From NCBI GenBank assembly GCA_041984235.1, contig JBHIYN010000007.1, positions 124,001 through 188,000 of the forward strand: a stretch of 64,000 nt of DNA, given 5' to 3'. Positions 1 to 8,420 of the stretch are shown here, piece by piece. The notes beneath the pieces are model-generated. The model was not told the DNA's origin, did no database searches, and saw only the letters and a list, made by a program, of their open reading frames with translations. Position 1 is the stretch's first letter. Every line of letters starts with the position of its first letter. The stretch comes from JBHIYN01 sp041984235 (GTDB taxonomy: Bacteria > Pseudomonadota > Gammaproteobacteria > Ga0077536). The translations under genes and the position numbers were made by a program.

Positions 1-347
1 AGATGATCGATTACGTGATGGAGTCCGGCCTCGGCGCGATCGGCACGCCGGAGGACTGCAAGGCGCAGATCGACAGCCTGATGTCGCAGTCCAACGGCGG
101 CTTCGGCACCTACCTGATGCTCGCCCATGAATGGGCCAACACCCAGGCCACCCGGCGCAGCTACGAGCTCATCGCCAAGTACGTCATGCCCGAGTTCCAG
201 GGCCAGGCGCATGCCACGCACAACGCGGTGGCGCGTGCGCGCGGACTGCGCGACAAGCTGCGCTCGGAGCAGCAGGCCGCGCTCGACGCCATGCGCGAGA
301 AGCACGACGCGGAGACCGCGGCGCAGGACAAGGCCGCCGGCGGCTGA
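1..347 (+). CDS. LLM class flavin-dependent oxidoreductase, C-terminal end (partial)
   Basis: Only the last 115 or so codons are present; the reading frame is open to the left edge, so the start lies outside the window. The visible part carries GTPEDCKAQI, the typical late-barrel segment of luciferase-like monooxygenases (substrate-specificity loop followed by the last helices), and ends in a charged Ala/Lys-rich tail. The protein would bind FMN or F420 and oxidise an unknown small molecule in the cytoplasm. A tail of similar style closes the LLM protein at 18145-19428. Family assignment is fairly safe; substrate unknown. Confidence 0.7.
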   Translation, partial: MIDYVMESGLGAIGTPEDCKAQIDSLMSQSNGGFGTYLMLAHEWANTQATRRSYELIAKYVMPEFQGQAHATHNAVARARGLRDKLRSEQQAALDAMREKHDAETAAQDKAAGG

Positions 348-382
348 ACGCCCCCCTAATTTTCGAGACCAGGAGAACGCCC

Positions 383-799
383 GTGGACCTGATGAAAATG
401 GCGACGCAGTTGTTCCTCAGCAAGATCGGCAGCAGTGGCCTCGACCCGGCGCTGGTCCAGCAGGCGCTCGGCAGCCTGCTCGGCGGCGCCGACGGCAAGC
501 TCGACATCGCCGACCTGGTGCAGAAGTTCAGCAACGGCGGCCTCGCCGCGATGGCCCAGTCCTGGCTCGGCGACGGCGCCAATGCGGCGATCTCGCCGCA
601 GCAGGTGATGGAAGTGCTCGGCCGCCAGTCGGTCGACAGCTTCGCGGGACAGATCGGGGTCGAACGCGAACAGGCCGCCGACGGTCTCGCCGGCATGCTG
701 CCGGAACTGATCGACAAGGCCTCCAGCGGCGGCAGCCTGCTCGACTCGGTAGGCGGCGCCAGCGGCCTGCTGGGGGCCGCCTCGAAGCTGTTCAAGTAA
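383..799 (+). CDS. YidB-like DUF937 protein
   Basis: A 138-residue Gly/Ala/Leu-rich protein with the layout of YidB/DUF937: an N-terminal helix pair around LFLSKIGSSG, a central LDIADLVQKF segment, and a C-terminal half with ISPQQVMEVLG and the Gly-rich SGLLGAASKLF end. The function of the family is unknown. I chose the GTG at 383 because AGGAGA lies 7 bases upstream and the residues before it do not look coding. It ends in TAATG, sharing one base with the carbonic anhydrase start, so the two are probably co-translated. Confidence 0.7.
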   Translation: MDLMKMATQLFLSKIGSSGLDPALVQQALGSLLGGADGKLDIADLVQKFSNGGLAAMAQSWLGDGANAAISPQQVMEVLGRQSVDSFAGQIGVEREQAADGLAGMLPELIDKASSGGSLLDSVGGASGLLGAASKLFK

Positions 800-1578
800 T
801 GCGCGCGCTGCGCACCGCGCTCGCCGCGCTGACCCTGCTCCCGGCGGCCGGCATCGCCGCGGACGAGCACGCTCACTGGAGCTATCACGGCAGCGACGGG
901 CCGACCGTGTGGGGCACGCTCAGCCCCGAGTACGCCGAGTGCGGCCGCGGCACCCGCCAGTCGCCCATCGACCTGCCGGTCGCGGTCGGCGTGGAGGCCC
1001 CCTCCGAGGCGCCGGCGGCACTGCGGGCGGCCCACCACGAGCACGTCATCGACGTCATCAACGACGGCCACACGGTGAAGGTGGTCTACGACGACGGCGA
1101 CGACCTGATGCTGGGCGACAAGACCTATTCGCTGGTGCAGTACCACTTCCACGCGCCCAGCGAGCACACCGTGGGCGGTGCGCACTTTCCGCTCGAGCTG
1201 CACCTGGTCCACCGGGCGCAGGACGGGGCGCTGGCCGTGCTCGCGGTGCTGCTGGAGAAAGGCCCGCACAACGACAACTTCGACCCGGTGCTGACCCACC
1301 TGCCGCAGGTCACGGGCGGCGCCGAGCACGTCGAGCATGTCGCCATCGACGTCGACCAGATGCTGCCGCACACGCGCAGCGTGTTCAGCTACACCGGCTC
1401 GCTGACCACGCCGCCCTGCACCGAGGGGGTGCGCTGGCTGGTGATGCGCGTGCCGGTGTCGCTGGATGCCGGGCAGATCAACCGGCTGGCGGACCTGCTC
1501 CACGACAACGCGCGCCCGGTGCAGCCGCTCGGCGAACGCCGGGTGTCCGCGTCCAGCCTCAACGACGGATCGCCCTGA
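799..1578 (+). CDS. Periplasmic alpha-carbonic anhydrase
   Basis: Zinc enzyme that interconverts CO2 and bicarbonate. The 259-residue product begins with a signal peptide (residues 1-20, ending GIAA) and shows the whole alpha-class signature: WSYHG near 27, QSPIDL near 54, the zinc ligands His116 and His118 in QYHFHAPSEHTV, His135 in LELHLVH, and the substrate-pocket segment SLTTPPCTEGVRW. Length is normal for bacterial alpha-CAs. The ATG overlaps the stop of the YidB-like gene. It probably supplies CO2/bicarbonate balance in the periplasm; nothing nearby shows a dedicated partner. Confidence 0.95.
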   Translation: MRALRTALAALTLLPAAGIAADEHAHWSYHGSDGPTVWGTLSPEYAECGRGTRQSPIDLPVAVGVEAPSEAPAALRAAHHEHVIDVINDGHTVKVVYDDGDDLMLGDKTYSLVQYHFHAPSEHTVGGAHFPLELHLVHRAQDGALAVLAVLLEKGPHNDNFDPVLTHLPQVTGGAEHVEHVAIDVDQMLPHTRSVFSYTGSLTTPPCTEGVRWLVMRVPVSLDAGQINRLADLLHDNARPVQPLGERRVSASSLNDGSP

Positions 1579-1641
1579 TCAACCACCGGTTCGCGGCCGC
1601 ACCACCCGCGGCGGACCGTCCCGTTCCCGGAGAAAAGAACG

Positions 1642-2697
1642 ATGGAATTCGGCGTAGCCTTCACTTCCCGCATCGGCGACTACGACCTGGTCGCGCTGGC
1701 CGAGTCGCTCGGCTTCGACCAGGCCTGGTTTTTCGACTCGCAGATGATCTACTCGGACGTCTACGCGACCATGGCGCTGGCCGCGCGCGAAACCCGTCGC
1801 ATCCGCCTCGCGACCGGGGTCGCGGTGCCGACCACGCGCATGGCGCCGGTCATCGCACACTCGATTGCGAGCATCGCCCAGATTGCACCCGGCCGGGTCG
1901 AGCTGGGGGTCGGCAACGGCAATACCGCACGCCTCACCATGGGCCTGCGCCCGGTACCGCTGGGGCGCATGAAGAAGGAGATCCGCGTCATCCAGGCGCT
2001 GCTGCGCGGTGAAGAGGTGCTGCACGAGTGCGAAGGCGAGTCGCACCTGATCCGCCTGCTGCACCGCGAGCACGGCTTCGTCAATCTCGATCACCCGATC
2101 CCGCTGACGCTGTCGGCGTTCGGGCCGAAGACGCTGGAATTCTGCGGCGCCGAGTGCGACGCGCACCTGTCCTGGAACCTGACCCCGGAGGCACTCGCTG
2201 CAAATCGCGAGGTCATCGAACGCGCGGCGTCGGCCGCCGGCCGTGACGCGGCGTCCATTCCGACCAAGGGCATCTTCCCGCTCGCCATCCTGCGCCCCGG
2301 AGAAACCTCCGCCAGCCCGCGCGTGCTGGCGAGCCTGGGACCTTTCATCACCAACCTGCTGCACGTGCTGTGCGAATGGGACGACAAGCTGCTGCCGGGC
2401 GATCCGCGCATCGCCGAACACGTGAAAAGCTATCGCGCCTACGAGCAGAGCCTGCCCGCCGCGCGTCGCCACCTCACGCTGCACGAGGGGCACCTGGTCT
2501 ACACGCGCCCCGAGGAGCGCGATTACCTGGTCCCGGAGATCGCCGAGATCGCGGCCATGGTCGGCGACCCCGACCAGGTCATCGCGCGCATCCGCGCGCT
2601 GGAGGCGGCCGGTCTCACCCATTTCGCGTTCCAGGTCACCGACGACCCCGTCGGCCAGATGCGCACCTTCGCCGAGACCGTGATCAACCGTTACTGA
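1642..2697 (+). CDS. LLM class flavin-dependent oxidoreductase
   Basis: A 351-residue TIM-barrel protein of the luciferase/methylene-tetrahydromethanopterin-reductase superfamily. It starts MEFGVAFTSRIGDYDLV, has the ATGVAVPTTRMAPVIAHSIA strand-helix near residues 54-75, the GRVELGVGNGN cofactor loop near 85-96, and ends with a GDPDQVIARIRALEAAG segment typical of the last barrel repeat. GGAGA lies upstream of the ATG. It likely uses FMN or F420. Its position between carbonic anhydrase and a convergent CoA-transferase does not identify the substrate. Confidence 0.85.
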   Translation: MEFGVAFTSRIGDYDLVALAESLGFDQAWFFDSQMIYSDVYATMALAARETRRIRLATGVAVPTTRMAPVIAHSIASIAQIAPGRVELGVGNGNTARLTMGLRPVPLGRMKKEIRVIQALLRGEEVLHECEGESHLIRLLHREHGFVNLDHPIPLTLSAFGPKTLEFCGAECDAHLSWNLTPEALAANREVIERAASAAGRDAASIPTKGIFPLAILRPGETSASPRVLASLGPFITNLLHVLCEWDDKLLPGDPRIAEHVKSYRAYEQSLPAARRHLTLHEGHLVYTRPEERDYLVPEIAEIAAMVGDPDQVIARIRALEAAGLTHFAFQVTDDPVGQMRTFAETVINRY

Positions 2698-2722
2698 GGC
2701 CGCGGGCGGGCGCCTGCGGGGC

Positions 2723-3925
2723 CTACACCGGCGCCGCGACCAGCACGCCGCGCCCGGCATAGTCCGCGAGCGTCGCGGCATCCAGGCCGAGCAGGCCGCC
2801 GAGCACCTCCGCGTTGTGCTCCCCGAGCAGGGGGGCGGCGAGATCAGGTTGCTTCGGCTGCGCCGAGAACTTGAACGGAAAGCCCGGGATCTCGACCCGG
2901 CCGAGGATCGCGTCGTCGACCTCGCGCACCATGCCGCGCTCGCGGAAATAGGGGTGATCGAGCGTCTCCAGCGGATTCAGCACCGGCGCCGCCGGGACCC
3001 GGTGGCGCTCCAGCTCGGCGAGCAGGGCGTCGGTGTCGGCAAAGCCCAGGGTCCAGGATTCGATCAGCGCGATCAGCTCGGCGCGGTGTCGCGCGCGCGT
3101 GCCGGCATCGACGAAACGCGGATCGTGCTCGAGATCGGGCCGCCCCAGCGCCGCGCACATCGACTTCCACTGCAGCTGCAGCACCGCGATGACGACATAG
3201 CCCTGCGGCGCGCGGAACACGCCGAAGGGCGCGATGAGCTCGTGATGCGAGCCCATGCGCGCGGGCCTGAAGGCATCGCCGGCGACCGAGCGCCCGTGCA
3301 CGTTGTACTCGTGCATGTGGTAGAGCGCGTCGACCATCGACAGATCGAGATACTGCCCCTCGCCGGTGCGGAAACGGTGCAGCAGGGCGTAGCCGATGGC
3401 GGCGAAGGCGTGCATGCCGGCGTTGGAGTCGGCAATGCCGATGCCGACCGGGTGCGGCGTGCCGTCGACGGGACCGGTCATGTCCATGACGCCGCTGAAG
3501 GCCTGCGCGATCCAGTCGTAGCCGGTCTTGTGCGCGAGCGGACTGACGCGGCCGAAGGCCGACACCGAGGCCATCACCAGGCGCGGATTGAGCGCCCTGA
3601 AAGCGTCCCAGGTGAAGCCGCGCTTCTCCATCACGCCGGGACCGAAGTTCTCGATCACGACATCGACCTCGCTGACCAGGCCGCGCACCAGGTCCTGCGC
3701 CTCGGCGCTCCTGAGGTCGAGGCAGACACTCTTCTTGCCGCGGTTCTGCTGCACGAAGAAACCGCTGCGGCCGTCGCGCAGAACCGGCAGCAGGCGTCCC
3801 GGATCGCCGCCCGGCGCCGGCTCGATCTTGATGATCTCGGCACCCATCTCGGCCATCAGCCGGGTCGCCGAGGGTCCGGCAAGGTACTGGGTGAAATCGA
3901 GCACCCGTATGCCGTCCAGCATCAT
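2723..3925 (-). CDS. CoA-transferase family III (CaiB/BaiF-like)
   Basis: About 400 residues. It begins MMLDGIRVLDFTQYLAGPSATRLMAEMGAEIIKIE, the classic family III opening, and carries the NRGKKSVCLDL block near residue 75 and the conserved stretch VVIENFGPGVMEKRG containing the region just before the catalytic aspartate of the family. These enzymes move CoA between an acyl-CoA and a free acid. The start at 3925 is preferred over an upstream ATG because AGGGGAGA sits just before it. It is divergent from an SDR and near an acyl-CoA carboxylase subunit, which together suggest acyl-CoA-linked catabolism. Confidence 0.9.
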   Translation of the reverse strand: MMLDGIRVLDFTQYLAGPSATRLMAEMGAEIIKIEPAPGGDPGRLLPVLRDGRSGFFVQQNRGKKSVCLDLRSAEAQDLVRGLVSEVDVVIENFGPGVMEKRGFTWDAFRALNPRLVMASVSAFGRVSPLAHKTGYDWIAQAFSGVMDMTGPVDGTPHPVGIGIADSNAGMHAFAAIGYALLHRFRTGEGQYLDLSMVDALYHMHEYNVHGRSVAGDAFRPARMGSHHELIAPFGVFRAPQGYVVIAVLQLQWKSMCAALGRPDLEHDPRFVDAGTRARHRAELIALIESWTLGFADTDALLAELERHRVPAAPVLNPLETLDHPYFRERGMVREVDDAILGRVEIPGFPFKFSAQPKQPDLAAPLLGEHNAEVLGGLLGLDAATLADYAGRGVLVAAPV

Positions 3926-4028
3926 GCGCGTCTCCCCTCGCGGCACGCGCCGCCTGCCCGTCACAGGGCGATTCTGGCATCATGCCGTGCGTTTCGCATC
4001 CAGCCATGACCCAGGGGAGAGACCGCTC

Positions 4029-4847
4029 ATGCCAGCTCACCGTATCCTGCTCACCGGTGCCTCCTCGGGCATCGGCGCCGCCACCGCCCGCCTGTTCGCC
4101 GACGCCGGCGACGAGGTCGTCTCGCTCGACATCAAGGACGCACCCGCCGGCGTCGCCGCCCATCACCACTGCGACATGTCCGACCCGGCCTCGATCGACG
4201 CCGCGCTGGCGGCAGTAGACGGCCGTTTCGACGCCGTGCTCAACGTCGCCGGCGTGCCCGGCACGGTCGACCCGGATCTGATCATGCGCGTCAACACCCT
4301 CGGCCTGCGCCACCTGAGCGAGGCCGTCATCGATCGCATCAACGACAACGGCGCCATCGTCAACGTCGCCTCGATCGCCGGCTTCAACTGGGCCCGGCAC
4401 CTGAAGGACATCACCGAGCTGCTCGCCATCGCCGATTTCGACGCCGCACTCGCGTGGTGCCGCGCGCGCGGCATGGACGGTAACACCGCCTATCACTTCA
4501 GCAAGGAATGCGTGGTGGTCTACACCAAGCAGCTCGCCGGCCGCGCGCTGGCGCGCGGGGTGCGTGCGAACAGCGTCAGCCCGGGCCCGGTGGCCACCCC
4601 GCTGCTGCCCGACTTCCGCGAGCAGGCCGGCGCCGGCCAGCTCGACTGGGTCATCGGCGAAGTCGGGCGCGCCGCCGAGCCGGTCGACATCGCCAACGTC
4701 ATCGCCTGGCTCGCGACCGGGCCCTCGGAGTACGTCAACGGCGAGGACATCGTCGCCGACCGCGGCTTCTCCGCCGGGCTCGCGATGGGCTGGATCGACA
4801 AGAACGCCTCACCGTTGCTGAAGGCACGCGCGGCCGCGCGTTCGTGA
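4029..4847 (+). CDS. Short-chain dehydrogenase/reductase (3-alpha-hydroxysteroid dehydrogenase-like)
   Basis: A 272-residue SDR. The NAD(P) motif is TGASSGIG at residues 9-16, followed by NVAG near 75, the catalytic Ser in NVASIAG and the catalytic pair in YHFSKE (YxxxK), then SPGPVATPLL. The long insertion between NVASIAG and the catalytic Tyr, and AYHFSKE itself, resemble 3-alpha-hydroxysteroid dehydrogenase/carbonyl reductases. AGGGGAGAG precedes the ATG. Its TGA overlaps the GTG start of the acyl-CoA carboxylase gene, so the two form an operon. The exact hydroxy substrate is unknown. Confidence 0.88.
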   Translation: MPAHRILLTGASSGIGAATARLFADAGDEVVSLDIKDAPAGVAAHHHCDMSDPASIDAALAAVDGRFDAVLNVAGVPGTVDPDLIMRVNTLGLRHLSEAVIDRINDNGAIVNVASIAGFNWARHLKDITELLAIADFDAALAWCRARGMDGNTAYHFSKECVVVYTKQLAGRALARGVRANSVSPGPVATPLLPDFREQAGAGQLDWVIGEVGRAAEPVDIANVIAWLATGPSEYVNGEDIVADRGFSAGLAMGWIDKNASPLLKARAAARS

Positions 4848-6406
4848 GCTGGGAGGAGGAAATCGCCGGTATCCTCGAGCGCCGGCGACTGGCCGCCGCG
4901 CAGGGCGGCGAGGACGCGATAGCGAAACACCACGCGCGCGGCAAGCTGACCGTGCGCGAGCGCATCGACGCGCTGCTCGATGCCGGCAGCTTCCGCGAGC
5001 ACGGCCGTACCGCCGGCGGCGCATTGCTCGACGACGAAGGCGCCATCGAGCAGTTCACCCCGGCCAACTACGTGGTCGGCTTCGGCGCCATCGCCGGCCG
5101 CCGGGTGGTCGTCGGCGGCGAGGACTTCACCCTCAAGGGCGGCTCACCGAACGCCGCCGGGCTGCGCAAGAGCGTCTACGCCGAGCACCTCGCGGTGACC
5201 TACCGTACCCCGCTGGTGCGCCTGCTCGAAGGCGGCGGTGGCAGTGTCGGTTCCGGCGACGACGATCCGCGCAAGCCGCGCACCGTCGGCGAGCCGGTCT
5301 ACAGCCCGCCGCGATTCGCCGTCATCGCCGACGCGCTGGGCAAGGTGCCGGTGGCGTCCGCCGCGCTCGGCGCGGTCGCCGGCTTCCCGGCCGGGCGTCT
5401 GGTCGCCTCGCATTTCTCGGTCATGGTGCGCGACACCGCGCAGGTCATGATCGGGGGCCCGGCCCTGGTCAGGCGCGCGCTGGGGCGCGATCTCACCAAG
5501 GAAGAGCTCGGCGGAGCCGCCGTGCATGCACGCTCGGGCGTGGTCGACAACCTGGCCGACAGCGAGGCCGACGCCTTCGATCAGATCCGCCGCTTTCTCG
5601 GCTACCTGCCCCAGCACGTGTGGCAGCGCGCGCCGCGCCTGCCCTGCGCCGATCCGGCCGACCGTTGCGAGGACGCCCTGTCGTCGATCGTGCCGCGCAA
5701 CCGCCGCCACGCCTTCGACATGCGTGCGCTGCTCGCCCACGTCGTCGACCGCGACTCGCTGTTCGAGATGGGCGCCGCCTACGGCCCCGGAATCATCGTC
5801 GGCCTGGCCCGGCTCGGCGGTCAGCCGGTCGGCATCACGGCCAACGACTGCCGCCATTACGCCGGTGCGATGACCGCCGAGGCGGCGCAGAAGATGCGCC
5901 GCATGATCGAGTTCTGCGACACCTTCCACCTGCCGCTGGTCAACTTCGTCGACGAGCCGGGCTTCATGATCGGCCCCGACGCCGAGCGCGCCGCGACCAT
6001 CCGTTACGGCATGGCCGCGGTCGCGGCCGCGGCGCAGGCGCGCGTGCCGTGGGCCTCGGTGCGCGTGCGCAAATCGTTCGGGGTCGCCGGCGCCGCCCAT
6101 TACGGCCCGGATGCCTACCTGCTCGACTGGCCCTCGGCCGAATCGGGCGCCCTGCCGCTGGAAGGCGGCGTCGCGGTCGCCTTCCACCGCCAGATCGCCG
6201 AGGCCGAGGATCCGGAGGCGATGCGCGCCGAGCTGGAGGCGAAGTTCGCGCGCGCACGCTCGCCGTACCGGCCGGCGGAATCGTTCGCGGTACACGATCT
6301 CATCGATCCGCGCGAGACACGGCCGCTGCTGTGCGAGTGGATCGAATGCTGCCAGCCGCGGCTGGACGCGCTGCTCGGCGAGACCCGCTTTCCCCTGCGG
6401 CCCTGA
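4844..6406 (+). CDS. Acyl-CoA carboxylase carboxyltransferase (beta) subunit
   Basis: A 520-residue protein of the propionyl-/methylcrotonyl-CoA carboxylase beta family. It has the N-terminal helix with HHARGKLTVRERIDALLDAGSF, the first crotonase-like half with VVGGEDFTLKGGS, the acyl-CoA and biotin pocket segments, and the second half with the conserved PLVNFVDEPGFMIG and GMAAVAAAAQARVPWASV. It would transfer a carboxyl group from biotin to an acyl-CoA. No biotin carboxylase/BCCP alpha subunit is in the window, so it must pair with one elsewhere or act differently (e.g. a decarboxylase-type subunit). The GTG start overlaps the upstream stop (GTGA). Confidence 0.88.
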   Translation: MSWEEEIAGILERRRLAAAQGGEDAIAKHHARGKLTVRERIDALLDAGSFREHGRTAGGALLDDEGAIEQFTPANYVVGFGAIAGRRVVVGGEDFTLKGGSPNAAGLRKSVYAEHLAVTYRTPLVRLLEGGGGSVGSGDDDPRKPRTVGEPVYSPPRFAVIADALGKVPVASAALGAVAGFPAGRLVASHFSVMVRDTAQVMIGGPALVRRALGRDLTKEELGGAAVHARSGVVDNLADSEADAFDQIRRFLGYLPQHVWQRAPRLPCADPADRCEDALSSIVPRNRRHAFDMRALLAHVVDRDSLFEMGAAYGPGIIVGLARLGGQPVGITANDCRHYAGAMTAEAAQKMRRMIEFCDTFHLPLVNFVDEPGFMIGPDAERAATIRYGMAAVAAAAQARVPWASVRVRKSFGVAGAAHYGPDAYLLDWPSAESGALPLEGGVAVAFHRQIAEAEDPEAMRAELEAKFARARSPYRPAESFAVHDLIDPRETRPLLCEWIECCQPRLDALLGETRFPLRP

Positions 6407-6422
6407 CGGCCGCCGCACGCCC

Positions 6423-7172
6423 TCAGTCGATGCCCAGCGCCGCGCCCAGGGTGTCGCCGATGCCGGCGTGGATGACGAGGTCGGCCGCCGCGTCCTGCTC
6501 GGTCGGCTCGCGGTTGACGATCACCAGTCGTGCGCCGTTCTCTTTCGCCAGCAGCGGAAAGCCGGCCGCCGGGTAGACCACCAGCGAGGAGCCGAGCACG
6601 ATGAACAGGTCGCAGGCCAGGGTCTCGCGCTCGGCGCGATCCATCTCGGCCTGCGGCATCGCCTGGCCGAAGGAGATGGTCGCGGCCTTGACCAGCCCGC
6701 CGCAGGCCGTGCATTGCGGCAGGGTACCGTCACGCTCGAACGCGGCGACGATCGGATCCAGCTCGTAGCGCGTGGCGCAGGTCAGGCAGCGCGCGTAGGT
6801 GGTGTTGCCGTGCAGCTCGATGATGCGTTCGTCGTCGACCCCGGAAGCCTGGTGCAGACCGTCGACGTTCTGCGTGATGATCGCCGACAGGCGGCCGCGC
6901 GCAAGCAGCTCGGCCAGCGCACGGTGGCCGCGGTTAGGGCGTGCTGCGCGGAAGTCGCGATCCATCGCGATCTTGCGCCGCCAGGCCTCGCGCCGCATGG
7001 CCTCGGAGCTGACGAAGTCGTCGAACATGATCGGCTGCATACGCGACCAGATCCCGCCCGGGCTGCGAAAGTCGGGGATCCCCGATTCGGTGCTGATACC
7101 CGCCCCGGTGAAGGCGACCACGCGCGTGCTCGCTTCGATCAGAGCGCGCAGTGCCGCAGGCGCCTCGTCCAT
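6423..7172 (-). CDS. Sirtuin NAD-dependent protein deacylase
   Basis: A 249-residue class III sirtuin. It contains TGAGISTESGIPDFRSPGG near the N-terminus, the ribose-binding TQNVD, the catalytic His in ELHGN, two zinc Cys pairs (CLTC and CTAC), and the late motifs FGQAMP and LGSSLVVYPAAG. It removes acyl groups from lysines using NAD+. I start at the ATG at 7172 because GGGAGGA lies just upstream; a longer open frame to 7217 adds only non-conserved residues. It is divergent from the HtrA-like gene, sharing a 190-bp intergenic region. Confidence 0.93.
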   Translation of the reverse strand: MDEAPAALRALIEASTRVVAFTGAGISTESGIPDFRSPGGIWSRMQPIMFDDFVSSEAMRREAWRRKIAMDRDFRAARPNRGHRALAELLARGRLSAIITQNVDGLHQASGVDDERIIELHGNTTYARCLTCATRYELDPIVAAFERDGTLPQCTACGGLVKAATISFGQAMPQAEMDRAERETLACDLFIVLGSSLVVYPAAGFPLLAKENGARLVIVNREPTEQDAAADLVIHAGIGDTLGAALGID

Positions 7173-7361
7173 CGTCGTCCTCCCGTGTTGGCCGTTCGGG
7201 GCCATGCGCCGCACCATCGGCGGCGGCGGATACTGATACCATGATCACCCGTCACGGCAAGGTGGCGGGCGGCCGCCGGGCTGTCAAGAATCCGGCCGCG
7301 CAGCGCCCCGCTACGCCGCTTCGGCCGGCGCGCCGCCACGTGCGATCAAACGGACCCAGGC

Positions 7362-8339
7362 ATGAGTGACGAGCAGGACAACCGCATCCCTCCCGAGCTG
7401 CAGCCGCGGCCGCAGGACGTGGACTACGATCTGGAAGCGGCGCTGGCGTCGGTAGTCTCCCTGCGCGCGCAGATCCCGGAAGACGCCTTCACTGCCTCGG
7501 TGCTCGGCACCGAGCGCGCCGGCCACGGCGTCGTCATCGGCGACACCGGGCTGGTCGTCACCATCGGCTACCTGGTGACCGAGGCCGACTCGATCTGGAT
7601 CGTGACGGCGTCCGGGCTCGCGGTCGCCGGGCACCTGGTCGGCTACGACTACGAAACCGGCTTTGGTCTCGTGCAGGCGCTGGGCCGTCTCGACTGCCCG
7701 GTGATGGCGCTCGGCGAGTCGGGCGCGCTGGCGGTCGGCGACGAGCTCGTGGTGGCCGGCTTCGGCGGCGCCAGTGAATCGCTGAAGGCGCATCTGGCAG
7801 CGCGGCGCGAGTTCGCCGGCTACTGGGAGTACGTCCTGGACGACGCCCTGTTCACCGCGCCGCCGCATCCCAACTGGGGTGGCGCGGCGCTGATCGGCCC
7901 CGATGGCCGACTGTGCGGAATCGGCTCGCTGTACGTCGATCACGTGGTGCCCGAGATGCCCGACATCGACGGCAACCTGCACGTACCGGTAGACCTGCTG
8001 AAGCCGATCCTCGACGAGCTGCTGCGCTACGGGCGCACGCTGAAGACGCCGCGCCCGTGGCTCGGCATGTTCGTCTCGCAGGTCGACGACCGCTTCATGG
8101 TCGCCGGCGTCTACAAGGACGCACCGGCCGAGCAGGCCGGCGTGCGCGCCGGCGACGTGGTGCTCGATATCGGCGGGCGCACCGCGGACGACCTCGCCGG
8201 CCTGTTTCGCGGCATGTGGTCGGTGGGTGCGGCCGGCTGCGCCATCCCGCTACGCCTCGAGCGCGACGGCGAGACCATCGAGCTGGTCGTGCCCTCGGTC
8301 GACCGCCGCGAGTTCTGGAAAGCCCCGGACCTGCACTGA
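7362..8339 (+). CDS. HtrA/Deg-like protein with PDZ domain and missing catalytic triad
   Basis: A 325-residue protein with a trypsin-like fold of the S1C type (residues about 25-215) and a C-terminal PDZ domain (about 230-312, with DAPAEQAGVRAGDVVLDIGG). All three places where HtrA carries its triad are changed. GYLVTEAD (69-76) has no histidine, the DYETGFGL segment (96-103) lacks the usual TDLAV aspartate, and the GNSGG serine loop reads HPNWGGAAL (169-177) with no serine. There is no signal peptide, so it is probably cytoplasmic. The inference is a non-proteolytic binding or chaperone role. Frame is intact, so it is not an obvious pseudogene. Confidence 0.8.
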   Translation: MSDEQDNRIPPELQPRPQDVDYDLEAALASVVSLRAQIPEDAFTASVLGTERAGHGVVIGDTGLVVTIGYLVTEADSIWIVTASGLAVAGHLVGYDYETGFGLVQALGRLDCPVMALGESGALAVGDELVVAGFGGASESLKAHLAARREFAGYWEYVLDDALFTAPPHPNWGGAALIGPDGRLCGIGSLYVDHVVPEMPDIDGNLHVPVDLLKPILDELLRYGRTLKTPRPWLGMFVSQVDDRFMVAGVYKDAPAEQAGVRAGDVVLDIGGRTADDLAGLFRGMWSVGAAGCAIPLRLERDGETIELVVPSVDRREFWKAPDLH

Positions 8340-8420
8340 CGCCGGACCGCGGCCGCTACCGGCGGCCGCACGGGTGGGTTATGTTGCGGCGACCACGCCA
8401 CCACCCCCGGGGAGGGAACC

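Noticed and set aside
184..1503. Long open frame on the minus strand opposite the first genes
   Set aside because: It is a shadow of the YidB-like and carbonic anhydrase genes in GC-rich DNA: biased to Arg, Ala and Val, with no known motif, while the plus strand shows full catalytic signatures.
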